Origin: Patescibacteria group bacterium
GTDB lineage: Bacteria > Patescibacteriota > Microgenomatia > UBA12405 > JAHJSD01
Direction of reading: 5' to 3'
Assembly (NCBI GenBank): GCA_018830585.1
Contig: JAHJSD010000016.1
Span: 1 to 31,035, forward strand
DNA length: 31,035 nt
A program made the position numbers and the translations under genes. Shown in pieces: positions 1 through 7,536 of this stretch; within the stretch, counting starts at the first letter, position 1; every line of letters starts with the position of its first letter. The notes below the pieces were generated by a model. That model was given only the letters and a program-made list of their open reading frames with translations. It ran no database searches and was not told the origin of the DNA.

Positions 1-166
1 AAAAAAGCTTACCTCTCTTTTGAAATTAACTCAAAATTCGCAAGTGACCCAAATCGCTAAAATTATGAAAAAACATGCCTATCTTTGCGTAAATCTTTTT
101 CCAAAAATCAAAATGGCGAAGTCGGGAGGGAGCCCCCGATTTTTCAGTAGACTCTGGACCCATGAA

Positions 167-217
167 GTAGAATTTCGCTGCCGCGAAACACACGGCATGA
201 CCCTTTTTTGATTCTAC
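167..217. repeat. Nested hairpin in the leading intergenic region
   Basis: The outer arms GTAGAAT (167-173) and ATTCTAC (211-217) are perfectly complementary. They enclose a second stem, TGCCG (179-183) with CGGCA (193-197). A further GC-rich inverted pair (TCGGG...CCCGA) lies around 122-139. The first 262 bases hold no convincing gene; the only ORF there (20-211) runs straight through these hairpins. The arrangement of an outer stem, an AT-rich spacer and a GC-rich inner stem resembles other dispersed hairpins in this window. Confidence 0.55.
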
Positions 218-262
218 TGTAAGTTTGACAACGTACGTTCCAAATGTTAAATTTAAATCAAC

Positions 263-511
263 ATGAATGTAATAAACGCGACAACGTTAAGAAACAACTT
301 GGCAGACAGTCTTGCTGCCATAGAAAAAAGTAAAGAATATCTTTTGGTGGCTAAAAGAGGCAAGATAAGGTCTGCTATCGTTGACATTGATTTTTTTGAA
401 GATTTGTTGGCTTTAGCCAATAAAAAATACCTAAAGAGTATTAAAAAAGCACGAGAAGAATACCAAAAGGGAGAGACTTTTACTCATCAGGAAGTCTTCG
501 GTGAAATATGA
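263..511 (+). CDS. Phd/YefM-family antitoxin
   Basis: This is a protein of 82 residues. The N-terminal part (about residues 1-55) has the Phd/YefM pattern: a start of the type 'MNVINATTLRNNL', a helix, then a 'VAKRGKIRSAIVDIDFFEDL' stretch that matches the family's usual 'lItrrgkp.avlvs...ye.L'. The C-terminal part is lysine- and glutamate-rich and would be the toxin-wrapping tail. By family knowledge it binds its own promoter as a repressor and neutralises the toxin encoded directly downstream. Its stop codon (509-511) lies inside the toxin gene, so the pair is translationally coupled. The length is normal for the family. The family call is firm; the partner specificity is inferred from position. 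Confidence 0.85.
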   Translation: MNVINATTLRNNLADSLAAIEKSKEYLLVAKRGKIRSAIVDIDFFEDLLALANKKYLKSIKKAREEYQKGETFTHQEVFGEI

Positions 512-752
512 GCTGATCTACACCAAAAGCGCGGCGAAAGACATAAAAAAGCTTGATCTTGTGGTGAAAAAGAAAATCAAGAAGAAGTTAGAGCTTTACT
601 CTCAAAAACCAATTTTCTACGCTAAGAAACTGATTAAATCTTCGCTGGGTTCATATCGTTGGAGAGCGGGAAATTACAGAGTGACCTTTGACTTAGATAA
701 AAATAAAATTGTTATCTTAAGAGTTGGCCATCGGAGGGAAATTTACCGTTAA
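501..752 (+). CDS. RelE/ParE-superfamily toxin
   Basis: The protein is small and very basic (83 residues). It has the RelE/ParE fold signature: an N-terminal 'YELIYTKSAAKDIKKL' strand-helix, then a lysine-rich helix, then the strand pattern 'LIKSSLGSYRWRAGNYRVTF', and a C-terminal 'ILRVGHRREIYR' strand. The last element, with H-R-x-x-x-Y-R, is the typical end of ribosome-dependent RelE mRNases; ParE-like gyrase inhibitors share the fold, so the target is not settled. The start is GTG at 501, preceded by a good Shine-Dalgarno AGGAAG at 489-494 inside the antitoxin gene. The reading frames overlap by 11 bases, as is common for antitoxin-first type II modules. The pair appears complete. Confidence 0.85.
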   Translation: MKYELIYTKSAAKDIKKLDLVVKKKIKKKLELYSQKPIFYAKKLIKSSLGSYRWRAGNYRVTFDLDKNKIVILRVGHRREIYR

Positions 753-812
753 GACTGCTTTTCTAAAAGATGTGTGGACCCCAATATCTTAAAACAGAAC
801 AAGGTCTGGAAT

Positions 813-2027
813 TTACTCGTATCTTAAAGCGTCAACGGGCGCTAATTTACTCGCCTTTCTAGCCGGGGCAATGCCGAAAACGATTCCCACCGCGGCGGAA
901 ACGGCGATGGCTAAAATAATCGACCAGAGGGTGATTGTTGCCGGGAAAAAGCGGTTGATAATCAGGGTGACAATAATGGCAAAGACCAACCCGATAATAC
1001 CGCCGACCACGCTGAGAATAACCGACTCGCACAAAAACTGGAAAAGGATGTCTGAGTTGGTTGCCCCGACCGCCTTTCTCAGACCCACTTCTCTGGTTCT
1101 TTCCTGGACCGAAACTAACATTACGTTCATAATGCCGACGCCGCCGACGATTAGAGAAATGGCGGCAATACCGGCTAAACCTAAAGTGAGTACTCCTAAA
1201 ACCTTATTGATTGTTCCTAAAAGCTGGGATTGGTCGGTAACGGAGAAATCGTCTTTATCGTACTTTTTAAGGAGTATGGTTTTGATTTCTTCTTTAAGCG
1301 GGTCGATCTGGTCTTTGTTTTCGGCGGTGATTAAAATAAAATTAAACTCTTTTTTTTCGGTTAAACCCCAAAGGGCTTTGTAAGGAATAAAAGCGTGATT
1401 GTCCATGCTCGAACCCAAACCGGCGCCGCCTTTTTGCTCGATTACGCCGACAATTTTAAAGAATTTGTTGTCGATTTTTACTCTTTTGCCGACTGGATCC
1501 TCCTCTCCGAAAAGTTCTTCTTTCACCTTCCAGCCGATAACAACCACGTTTTTACCCCGGCTTTGCTCGGCCGAGTTAAAAAACCTGCCGATGCCGGGTT
1601 TAAAATTCTGGGCTTGTTCGAATTCGCGGGTGGTACCAATTAACTCTACAATCCAGTCTTTGTTTTTGAAGCTGAGGGAATTAGAAACGCTGGCGGCAGG
1701 GACAACATACTTGGCGGTTTTTATTTTCTTAAGTTTTTCAACGTCTTTTTCGTCAAAGGAAGTGGCAAAACCGGCTCCAAAACCGCCGGCCTGGCCTTTT
1801 AACTGCGCTTCGTTGATGGGCATAACATAAACCGCGTTTGAACCCAAGCTTTCAAACTGGTCGTTGATGTATTCTCTCAATCCATTGCCGATGGCGACCA
1901 AAACAATTACCGCCCAGACGCCAATAATAATTCCTAAGGCGGTCAAGATCGACCGAGCCTTGTTTTTGGCTAAGGTTTTGAAAATATATTTCCAGTTTTG
2001 GATGGAACCGATTGCTTTGGCAATCAT
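813..2027 (-). CDS. MacB/FtsX-type ABC transporter permease
   Basis: The protein has 404 residues with the MacB layout: a first membrane helix at about residues 25-47, a large extracytoplasmic (MacB_PCD) domain at about 50-280, then three helices at about 283-305, 330-355 and 365-390. Between the second and third helices is the conserved coupling segment 'SVQERTREVGLRKAVGAT', the hallmark of FtsX-family permeases. By family knowledge two copies pair with two ATPase subunits to drive export of peptides, lipids or drugs, or lipoprotein handling. The ATPase (2359-3075) and the HlyD/MacA-like adaptor (3240-4055) lie upstream on the same strand. Unusually for such an operon, about 330 bases of repeat DNA separate this gene from the ATPase gene. 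The substrate cannot be told from sequence. Confidence 0.9.
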   Translation of the reverse strand: MIAKAIGSIQNWKYIFKTLAKNKARSILTALGIIIGVWAVIVLVAIGNGLREYINDQFESLGSNAVYVMPINEAQLKGQAGGFGAGFATSFDEKDVEKLKKIKTAKYVVPAASVSNSLSFKNKDWIVELIGTTREFEQAQNFKPGIGRFFNSAEQSRGKNVVVIGWKVKEELFGEEDPVGKRVKIDNKFFKIVGVIEQKGGAGLGSSMDNHAFIPYKALWGLTEKKEFNFILITAENKDQIDPLKEEIKTILLKKYDKDDFSVTDQSQLLGTINKVLGVLTLGLAGIAAISLIVGGVGIMNVMLVSVQERTREVGLRKAVGATNSDILFQFLCESVILSVVGGIIGLVFAIIVTLIINRFFPATITLWSIILAIAVSAAVGIVFGIAPARKASKLAPVDALRYE

Positions 2028-2090
2028 GGTTTAGTGATGAAATTGATAAATTGTTTCTCGACCCCTTCAACAGGTTTGGTTGTTTATAGT

Positions 2091-2128
2091 CCACCCCCGG
2101 GGAGTCAGAACCCACCCCGGGGGTGTTT
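2091..2128. repeat. Palindromic CCCCGGGG repeat, copy 1
   Basis: This copy has the arms CCACCCCCGGGGAGTC and CCACCCCGGGGGTGT around a short spacer. It is one of at least six copies of a GC-rich palindrome family in the window (others near 2345, 17593, 18433, 21725 and a half copy near 26066). It lies in the gap between the ABC permease and ATPase genes. The function is unknown; it could fold as an mRNA hairpin and act as a terminator or stabiliser. Confidence 0.8.
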
Positions 2129-2147
2129 CTGTGATTCTCTCCCTCCT

Positions 2148-2197
2148 CGTCATTCTGACCCGCCCAAAGCTACGCAGTTGCTGGCGGGGAAGAATCC
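2148..2197. repeat. 50-bp dispersed repeat, copy A
   Basis: These 50 bases recur exactly at 21196-21245. The segment begins CGTCATTCTGACCCGCCC and ends GGCGGGGAAGAATCC. The internal parts CCCGCC and GGCGGG can pair. The related text 'CATTCTGAGCGTAGCGAAGAATCC' appears near 21258, so this is a diverging intergenic repeat family rather than a gene. The exact identity over 50 bases between loci 19 kb apart implies a recent copying event or conversion. Confidence 0.85.
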
Positions 2198-2344
2198 CCT
2201 AATCATTGGCACTTTGCTCTTCCCGATGGGCCGCGCCCGCCATCGCTGCGCTCAGGTGTTGCGGGCGGGGATCCTTCGTCGTCGGAATTTCCCCCGTACC
2301 AGTCGGTACAGGGCTTCGCTCAGGATGACAGGTTGCAATCTGTT

Positions 2345-2387
2345 CCACCCCCGGGGTGTCATACCTGAGACACCCCGGGGGTGTCTG
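2345..2387. repeat. Palindromic CCCCGGGG repeat, copy 2
   Basis: The arms CCACCCCCGGGGTGTC and GACACCCCGGGGGTG flank the loop ATACCTGA, giving a near-perfect hairpin. The element overlaps the 3' end of the ABC ATPase gene: the last residues of that protein ('TDTPGVSQV') are encoded by the repeat. It has therefore replaced or extended the native C-terminus. Confidence 0.85.
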
Positions 2388-3075
2388 TTTGTAACGAGCT
2401 TCCGGTATCTTTGATAATTTTCCCGTCTTTGATAATAATCTGCCTTTTGGCTTTTTTAGCAATATCAATATCGTGAGTAACCACAATTACAGTTAAGCCC
2501 TTTTTATTCAGGCCTTCTAATATTTTAAGAATCTGTTCGCCGGATTTTGAGTCTAAGTTTCCGGTTGGCTCGTCAGCTAAAATTATTTGCGGATTATTTA
2601 TCAAGGCTCTGGCGATGGCGACTCTTTGCTGCTGTCCTCCGGAAAGCTGGCCGGGAGTGTGGTTCAGCCGGTCGCTCAAGACTAGTTCTTTGAGAATTTT
2701 TTTGGCTTTCCGGCTGTGGTCTCGGTTGTTTTCATCAGCCGGTAAATATATCGTCGGCAGCATGGTATTTTCCAAAACACTGGTTCTTGGCAAAAGATGA
2801 AATTGCTGGAAGACAAAACCGATCTGCCGGTTTCTAAAAGAGGCTAGTTCCCTATCGGACATCTTGTTTAGCCTTTTGCCCTGCCAGGTTATTTTGCCGC
2901 TGCTGGGCCGGTCTAAAGCGCCCAAAACGTGGAGTAAAGTTGACTTGCCCGAGCCGGAGGCGCCGATTATGGCAACGAACTCACCTTTTTTAATTTCTAA
3001 GGAAAGATCATCCAGAGCACGGACTTCCTCGTCCCCTACTTGGTAAATTTTGGAAACATTGGTTAACTTTAGCAT
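2359..3075 (-). CDS. MacB/LolD-type ABC transporter ATP-binding protein
   Basis: This is an ABC ATPase of about 238 residues. It shows Walker A 'GASGSGKST', the Q-loop region 'IGFVFQQFHLLPRTSVLEN', the signature 'LSGGQQQRVAIARAL', Walker B 'IILADEPTGNLD' and the H-loop 'VIVVTHD'. The 'PTGNLDS' form and the 'ELASFRNRQIGFVFQ' segment are typical of the MacB/LolD/FtsE group. It supplies the ATP hydrolysis for the permease encoded downstream (813-2027). The start is uncertain: ATG at 3075 begins exactly at the conserved 'MLKLTNVSKIY', but ATG at 3084 and an upstream start at 3114 are in frame, and none has a clear Shine-Dalgarno. The native C-terminus ends around 'GKIIKDTG'; the tail beyond it is encoded by a palindromic repeat. 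The ATPase core is intact. Confidence 0.9.
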   Translation of the reverse strand: MLKLTNVSKIYQVGDEEVRALDDLSLEIKKGEFVAIIGASGSGKSTLLHVLGALDRPSSGKITWQGKRLNKMSDRELASFRNRQIGFVFQQFHLLPRTSVLENTMLPTIYLPADENNRDHSRKAKKILKELVLSDRLNHTPGQLSGGQQQRVAIARALINNPQIILADEPTGNLDSKSGEQILKILEGLNKKGLTVIVVTHDIDIAKKAKRQIIIKDGKIIKDTGSSLQTDTPGVSQV

Positions 3076-3104
3076 GGTAAGCATGGTATATGGTATATTG
3101 AATT

Positions 3105-3235
3105 CAAAAATCAAAGATCAAAAATCAAAAAATAAAGAGGAAGAGCTAAAAAATATTTGATGATTATTTTCTTAAGTCTTGATTACCAATTTTGACCTTT
3201 GAATTTTGACTTTTGAGATTTGATTTTTTAGATTT
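3105..3235. repeat. AT-rich 'TCAAAAATCAAA' degenerate tandem repeat
   Basis: The spacer between the adaptor and ATPase genes is made of degenerate units such as ATCAAAGATCAAAAATCAAA (3111-3130) and, on the other side, their complements (TTTTGACTTTTGAGATTTGA near 3200). The two halves are roughly inverted, so the spacer could fold as a long weak hairpin. No gene is seen. A sharper 7-bp form of the same kind of AT-rich text (AAAATTC) encodes the prepilin leader at 30621-30655. Confidence 0.5.
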
Positions 3236-3239
3236 CGCC

Positions 3240-4055
3240 TTATTCCATTTCTACTTCCCCATTCATCCCCAACCGGAATCGAAGATCAGTGTTTTCCGGA
3301 AGAGACATTTTTACCGCGTAGGCGGTACTTGTTTTACTGCTCATCGGGGCAAAACCGATTGAAATTATTGTTGAGGCAAACTCCTGGTCCGGATAAGCGT
3401 CTAAGACAATTTTGCCTTTTTGGCCCTCTTTTATTGAAGCGACTTCTTCTTCGTCGGCCTCGGCCTTAAAGTAAATGCTGTCAGGGTCCGAAATGGTAAA
3501 AACGGCGGTAGCCGGAGTGATATTTACTCCGGGGACCGGTTCGTCTATCTGGGTGACGATCCCGTCTATCGGGGTAGTGATGGCGGCATATTCAACCGCC
3601 AATTTGGCGATTTCCAAATCCAGAACGCTGTTTTCCAGATCAAATTGCGCTTTTTCCAAGATCCTTTTAATGGTATTGGTGACTAAATACCGGTCTTTGG
3701 TTTCCCGGTAGTCGTCTTGAGTTTGTTCAAAATCCCATCTTTCGGAAAGATAATCGTTGATTTCTTTTTTGAATGTTTTTTCAAGCTCAGTTTTATCTAA
3801 AGATGCGATTGTCTGGCCTTTTTTGACAAAGTCTTCTTCCTTAACTCCTACCCAAGCCAATTTGCCCGAAGTTTTAAATTTTAGGGCAACTTGTTTTTCC
3901 GCGGTCACTGTTCCCGGAAATAGCAACGGCTCTTCTTCCTCTTCCTGAGAAGAAACGGCGATCTTTTCCGATTTGATTATCGGGGTCAGCAGAGGCACTG
4001 CCAACAAAACCGAGGCCAAAACCAAACCAAAAATAACAATTTTTGTTTTTTTCAT
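3240..4055 (-). CDS. HlyD/MacA-family membrane-fusion (adaptor) protein
   Basis: The protein has 271 residues. An N-terminal signal anchor (about residues 5-25, 'KIVIFGLVLASVLLAVPLL') is followed by a short acidic run. Next comes a split barrel-sandwich/lipoyl domain: 'LFPGTVTAEKQVALKFKTSGKLAWVGVKEEDFVKKGQTIASLD' at about 46-88, and 'AAITTPIDGIVTQIDEPVPGVNITP' at about 157-182. Between them is a short helical hairpin. A C-terminal beta-barrel domain ('IYFKAEADEEEVASIKEGQKGKIVLDAYP') follows. By family knowledge it links an ABC permease to the cell exterior. It is shorter than Gram-negative MacA, which fits a cell without an outer membrane. It overlaps the PHP gene stop by four bases (ATGA at 4052-4055), so the two are translationally coupled. 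Confidence 0.88.
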   Translation of the reverse strand: MKKTKIVIFGLVLASVLLAVPLLTPIIKSEKIAVSSQEEEEEPLLFPGTVTAEKQVALKFKTSGKLAWVGVKEEDFVKKGQTIASLDKTELEKTFKKEINDYLSERWDFEQTQDDYRETKDRYLVTNTIKRILEKAQFDLENSVLDLEIAKLAVEYAAITTPIDGIVTQIDEPVPGVNITPATAVFTISDPDSIYFKAEADEEEVASIKEGQKGKIVLDAYPDQEFASTIISIGFAPMSSKTSTAYAVKMSLPENTDLRFRLGMNGEVEME

Positions 4056-4807
4056 TCTTTTAACAATTTTATCATATGATTCAGTCTTTCGCGGGAGCCG
4101 ACTTTAACGATTTGCTTATCCGGACCGGGAGACTTTTTTCTCTTAAGAAGTTCAATCAGGTGGCCGGTTTCGATCAGGCAGTGGTCTAGAAAATTTGCCC
4201 GATTAACGGCCAAAGTTTTCCTTTCGACGAGGGCTTTTTTAAGGTCGTCGGCGTTTTTACCGGGAAAATTGGTATAAACTTTGCCGACGGTCATGGCATG
4301 ATGGCTATCGCTGGAACCGATCATTGCCAATTGCCATTTTTTGTTGGCCTTGGCCCTTCCGGCGGCTAACAAAAAGTTATGGTCCCAGAAATTATAGATT
4401 TCAAGCCCGTCTATTAGTTGGCGTTTGTTTAGCTCGGTAACCTCCTTAAAACCAAGACTGTAACCGTGAAAAAGTCTTTTCAGATGAGGGATGATGGCAA
4501 GGCCCCCTTGGGCTTTGATCTTTTCCGCGGTCTTGAAAACTTCTAAAGAGTGGGCTATTTTATTTTTTAGAAAAAGTCCGATCAGTTCTCCCTGAATGGT
4601 AAAAATTTCTTCCCCAATAATTATCTCCAGGGGGGCTTTTTGTTTCAGCGCCAGCTCTTTGGTGATCCGGGCCGGCTTAATTGTGTTGTGATCGGTAATG
4701 GCAATAACATTAATCCCTGCTTTTACCGCCGCATTGATAATCTCTTTTGGCGAAGAAAGCCCGTCACTGAGGTTGGTGTGAAGATGGAGATCCGCTTTTG
4801 ATTTCAT
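4052..4807 (-). CDS. PHP-domain metal-dependent phosphoesterase
   Basis: The protein has 251 residues. The PHP motifs appear in order: 'ADLHLHTNLSDG' (H-x-H, residues 5-16), 'AITDHNTI' (about 36-43), 'IIGEEIFT' (the metal-ligand glutamate, about 63-70), 'IPHLKRLFHG' (about 106-115) and 'IGSSDSH' (about 165-171). These are the metal-binding residues of the polymerase and histidinol phosphatase superfamily. Free-standing proteins of this type include nucleotide phosphatases and RNase AM-like 5'-3' exonucleases; which one this is cannot be told. It is co-transcribed with the downstream adaptor gene (4-base overlap) and the upstream small protein (44-base overlap), but a link to export is not implied by family knowledge. 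Confidence 0.85.
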   Translation of the reverse strand: MKSKADLHLHTNLSDGLSSPKEIINAAVKAGINVIAITDHNTIKPARITKELALKQKAPLEIIIGEEIFTIQGELIGLFLKNKIAHSLEVFKTAEKIKAQGGLAIIPHLKRLFHGYSLGFKEVTELNKRQLIDGLEIYNFWDHNFLLAAGRAKANKKWQLAMIGSSDSHHAMTVGKVYTNFPGKNADDLKKALVERKTLAVNRANFLDHCLIETGHLIELLKRKKSPGPDKQIVKVGSRERLNHMIKLLKE

Positions 4808-5081
4808 TTTTTAGTTCTTTTAATTTCCACATGAAAAGCTTGGCGTTACTTTTTACTGTTCCTCTGAGTTGGTCTTTAACGAAAAGCCGCGCTTTTTCCA
4901 GGAGCTGTCTGTCTGTTTGCTTGGCAAGTTTAATATAAAGAGACTTGTTTTTCCAGTCTTCTAATTCTTCGGCCAACATCAACCCGTAGGCCTGGAATTC
5001 CTCTTTAACATACTTTTTCCGCCTTTCCAAGTTTAGTTTAAGTTTGTCGAATAAGCCTGAGACCTTAACTACATCGGTCAT
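4764..5081 (-). CDS. Small charged helical protein, unknown function
   Basis: I do not recognise this 105-residue protein. It is rich in lysine, glutamate and leucine with long predicted helices (about residues 8-60 and 66-95), resembling a coiled coil, and has no signal peptide or membrane segment. It overlaps the following PHP gene by 44 bases, and its last residues ('GSPSSHQPQ') are low complexity, so the real end may have shifted by frameshift. The reading frame is open from a clear ATG, with a possible -10 (TAAACT) only a few bases upstream. It is probably the first gene of this minus-strand operon. Confidence 0.6.
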   Translation of the reverse strand: MTDVVKVSGLFDKLKLNLERRKKYVKEEFQAYGLMLAEELEDWKNKSLYIKLAKQTDRQLLEKARLFVKDQLRGTVKSNAKLFMWKLKELKNEIKSGSPSSHQPQ

Positions 5082-5125
5082 GAAACGAGTTTAGCAGATT
5101 CCGGAGCGCGGTTTTTGGTTTCTCA

Positions 5126-5189
5126 TGAACCAGAATGCCCCCTGTAGTTGCGGGGGACCAATGGTTGCTGTATAAAGGCGTTTGGTTCA
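5126..5189. repeat. Nested hairpin with TGAACCA/TGGTTCA arms
   Basis: The outer arms TGAACCA (5126-5132) and TGGTTCA (5183-5189) are perfectly complementary, and an inner stem CCCCC...GGGGG surrounds TGTAGTTGC. The 5' arm 'ATGAACCA' recurs in the hairpins at 15569, 25997 and 26237. The rest of the 5082-5551 gap has no convincing gene. It contains C-rich text near 5410-5450 and a GC-rich stretch with CCGCC/GGCGG inverted bits at 5480-5520. Confidence 0.55.
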
Positions 5190-5551
5190 GGGTTCCGCTC
5201 ATGACTATAGCCACCAACTGATTCGACTCACTTCGTCCGCTCGTGGTTATAGCCCATCAACTATTATTTACGCTTCATTTCCGAAGGTGAGGTCGGAGCT
5301 TTTATTATCTAAAAATAAACAACTCTTTTTTTTGTGGTGTCTTCTGAAAAAAGTTAGAACCCACTTTCAGGAAAACCCCCAATACTGGCTAACTCTTGCA
5401 AACGGGCAAAAATTCCCTCCCCCAACCCCCCCTTTTTGCCCGCCTGATTGGACGGCTAGAATTTATACCCGCCCGACCGAATCCGCCGGCTGGCGGAGAA
5501 GGCGGGGCGAGCGGACGGCGGGACCTCAGATTGGGTGGTGGGTGGGTTTAG

Positions 5552-6007
5552 TTAGATATTATCAGAATTATTGCTTTCAATAAAGGTTTTCAGATTGTTT
5601 ACACAATCTTTGGTTTCTTGACCCAATAGATTTATATTGGCCAATTCATCAATCTTTTTTACCAACTTTTGAAACTTATTGTCGTTGGTTACTCCGAGCT
5701 TTGCTTCAAAACTTGTTGAAAATTTTGTTTTCTTTTCGTTTTCAGCCTTATTTTCTATCGCCGTATTTTCATTTGCCGGTTCATCGTCAGTCGCTTTGTC
5801 GTTATCAAAAACCGTAAAATAATCAATGCCAAAGACTTTGCAAATCATTTGATAATTTTTGATTTTTGTTTTACCCCACGCTGGAATTATTGAAACAGAA
5901 AAATTTTCAACTTCTTCAACTGAAACTGATTTATCTAAATTCAGAGTTTTGATGTTATTTTCGAGAACACCTAAACGCAAGAAGCTCTTTTTTGGATTCT
6001 TGAACAT
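5552..6007 (-). pseudogene. 5'-truncated TOPRIM-domain (OLD-like) nuclease remnant
   Basis: An open frame of 151 residues. Residues about 28-66 ('SVEEVENFSVSIIPAWGKTKIKNYQMICKVFGIDYFTVFDNDKA') match the TOPRIM segment of OLD-family ATP-dependent endonucleases: a glutamate after a strand, the 'I-x-x-x-GK' turn, and a late 'D-N-D' metal site. Full OLD proteins are several hundred residues longer and carry an N-terminal ABC-type ATPase, which is missing. The break falls at 6007, exactly where the direct repeat flanking the radical SAM operon begins. The C-terminal 80 residues are polar and helical. It is most likely a remnant left when the flanking element arrived, although a small standalone TOPRIM protein cannot be excluded. 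Confidence 0.5.
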
Positions 6008-6009
6008 AT

Positions 6010-6170
6010 TTTAATCCGCCGTTGCGAAAAACCATGATCCCGCAGCGGCGGGATTAGCCCGTGGATGAATTGGTTTTCTGGTTTAGGTATGTTCGCCCCA
6101 ACGGGGCGTTTGGATTGGTACCGTAGGTTTACCCCGTGGGGCTTCATATCTGTAATATTATGTCACTGCA
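6010..6170. repeat. Left flanking direct repeat of the radical SAM operon
   Basis: The segment opens with TTAATCCGCC, contains the perfect hairpin ATCCCGC-agcg-GCGGGAT (6037-6054), a second hairpin GCCCCAACGGGGC (about 6095-6108), and ends with 'TCTGTAATATTATG'. The same elements appear in the same order and orientation at 14702-14860. The stretch 'GGTTTACCCCGTGGGGCTTCAT' (6125-6146) is also close to the hairpin at 26237. The downstream 6171-6216 is AT-rich, with a weak inverted repeat (CTAATA...TATTAG). Confidence 0.75.
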
Positions 6171-6216
6171 GGTCATATAAGGCACTTTTAAAACCTAATA
6201 CAACAATATTAGTACC

Positions 6217-7536
6217 TTAATAATTGTTTTCATTTATCTTTTTATAACAATACCACTCGCTTGTGTGCTGAATCTGCTCTTTCAATTGTGCCAATACATC
6301 TCTATCGATATCAAGCAAACTATAGTCTACGTTCTGTATTGGGCAAGAGCCGACACACTTGTGTCTTGAAAAATATTCACACTTTTTACAATCATCCGAT
6401 TTTAAAGAGAGATCTCTAAAAATAGTCCATGCTGAATTATCTCTCCAGATATCTAAAAATTTAGGTACATTATGAATAAGGAATGTCCCTGCCAAGAAAG
6501 GTTTCCTTACTCTATAATCAGCCTTTAGGTCAACCACTGGCGAGTATGAACAACCGTAAACGACAAATTCCTTCTTTTCTGCATCATAATCTAGATTTGT
6601 CCCTTCTCTACCTGCAGCACAAGATGATCTTTTTCTAAAAACCGGATCAGCATAAATCTGTTTTTTATAATCCGTTTCTATTGTAGTTGTTATTCTTATT
6701 CCTAATTTTTCCTTTGCCCTAACAAGATCTTTTATAACTTCCCTAAATTCTTCAGCAGTTACCATATCATCTTTAACTTTAGGGTCCCTTACTTGGGGGC
6801 GTAGTGGTATTACAGTTATGCTTTCTGCGTCTAGTGATTTGCAAAGTTCCCCCAACTCATACATCTGTCCCTTGTTTTCTCTAGTCAGAACTGTCGTTAG
6901 CCTAAGCCTTGTTGCAGGATTTTTAGATTTTAGATATCTTAAGCTTCTTACTATCCTATCGAAGGTGTCTGGTCTATACCTATTATGCGTTTCTCTATTA
7001 CCGTCAACTGAACAAATAACCCAAAGATTTTTTTCTTCACATAATGCATCGAGTGTCCTTTGACTCATCACTCCATTAGTAGCGACTGAAACATATATAT
7101 TTTCTTCTTGAAATTTATGTAGGATATCAAAGAAATCAGGATGTAATGTTGGTTCCCCCCCTGTTAATCTAACTTCAACCAATCCGTTTTGACCCATAAA
7201 TTCAGCCACATCCATTACTGCATCTGTTGGAACATGAGCTCCCTCTTTTCCTGCTTTAATAAAACACATAGGACATTTAAGATTGCAATACCTTGTAATC
7301 TGAAAATAAATCCTTCTTGGAAATCTCGTGTGTGTTTTGGGTGTTTCTCCTGTAAAAATCGTTGCATTTTCTGTTTCTATTCTCTGGATTGGTTCTTCTG
7401 CAGTTGATTTTTCCTGAAAACCTTCTGGCAAAAATGAATTAAATCCTTTTTCGGTTATAGCTACAAGTTTGCCTGTTTCTGTATCAAACTTGGTAAATTC
7501 ATCAAATTCTGGATGTTCTTTGTAAAGTTTAAGCAT
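6217..7536 (-). CDS. Radical SAM protein with SPASM-like C-terminus (operon gene 9)
   Basis: The protein has 439 residues. The radical SAM cluster motif C84-x3-C88-x2-C91 ('YCNLKCPMC') and the SAM-binding 'LTGGEPTLHP' (about 124-133) are intact. The C-terminal third carries further cysteines, ending in a 'C-x2-C-x5-HKCVGSCP' pattern. This is typical of SPASM domains that bind auxiliary 4Fe-4S clusters, as in peptide- and small-molecule-modifying enzymes. The first 70 residues form a separate region of unknown fold, which could be a substrate-recognition domain (inference). The gene starts at ATG 7536, 8 bases inside the preceding gene, with a GGGGAA-type ribosome site. It is the last gene of the operon. 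The reaction is unknown. Confidence 0.88.
   Translation of the reverse strand: MLKLYKEHPEFDEFTKFDTETGKLVAITEKGFNSFLPEGFQEKSTAEEPIQRIETENATIFTGETPKTHTRFPRRIYFQITRYCNLKCPMCFIKAGKEGAHVPTDAVMDVAEFMGQNGLVEVRLTGGEPTLHPDFFDILHKFQEENIYVSVATNGVMSQRTLDALCEEKNLWVICSVDGNRETHNRYRPDTFDRIVRSLRYLKSKNPATRLRLTTVLTRENKGQMYELGELCKSLDAESITVIPLRPQVRDPKVKDDMVTAEEFREVIKDLVRAKEKLGIRITTTIETDYKKQIYADPVFRKRSSCAAGREGTNLDYDAEKKEFVVYGCSYSPVVDLKADYRVRKPFLAGTFLIHNVPKFLDIWRDNSAWTIFRDLSLKSDDCKKCEYFSRHKCVGSCPIQNVDYSLLDIDRDVLAQLKEQIQHTSEWYCYKKINENNY

Noticed and set aside
20..211. 63-residue plus-strand ORF at the window start
   Set aside because: It runs through two hairpins, shows no family resemblance and has no ribosome site; the composition is that of intergenic repeat.
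871..1830. Plus-strand ORFs opposite the ABC permease
   Set aside because: They are antisense to a clear FtsX-family gene and have no recognisable domains.
5182..5583. 133-residue plus-strand ORF
   Set aside because: The translation is a low-complexity mix of Pro, Trp, Arg and Gly from C-rich repeat DNA, and it overlaps the TOPRIM remnant on the other strand.
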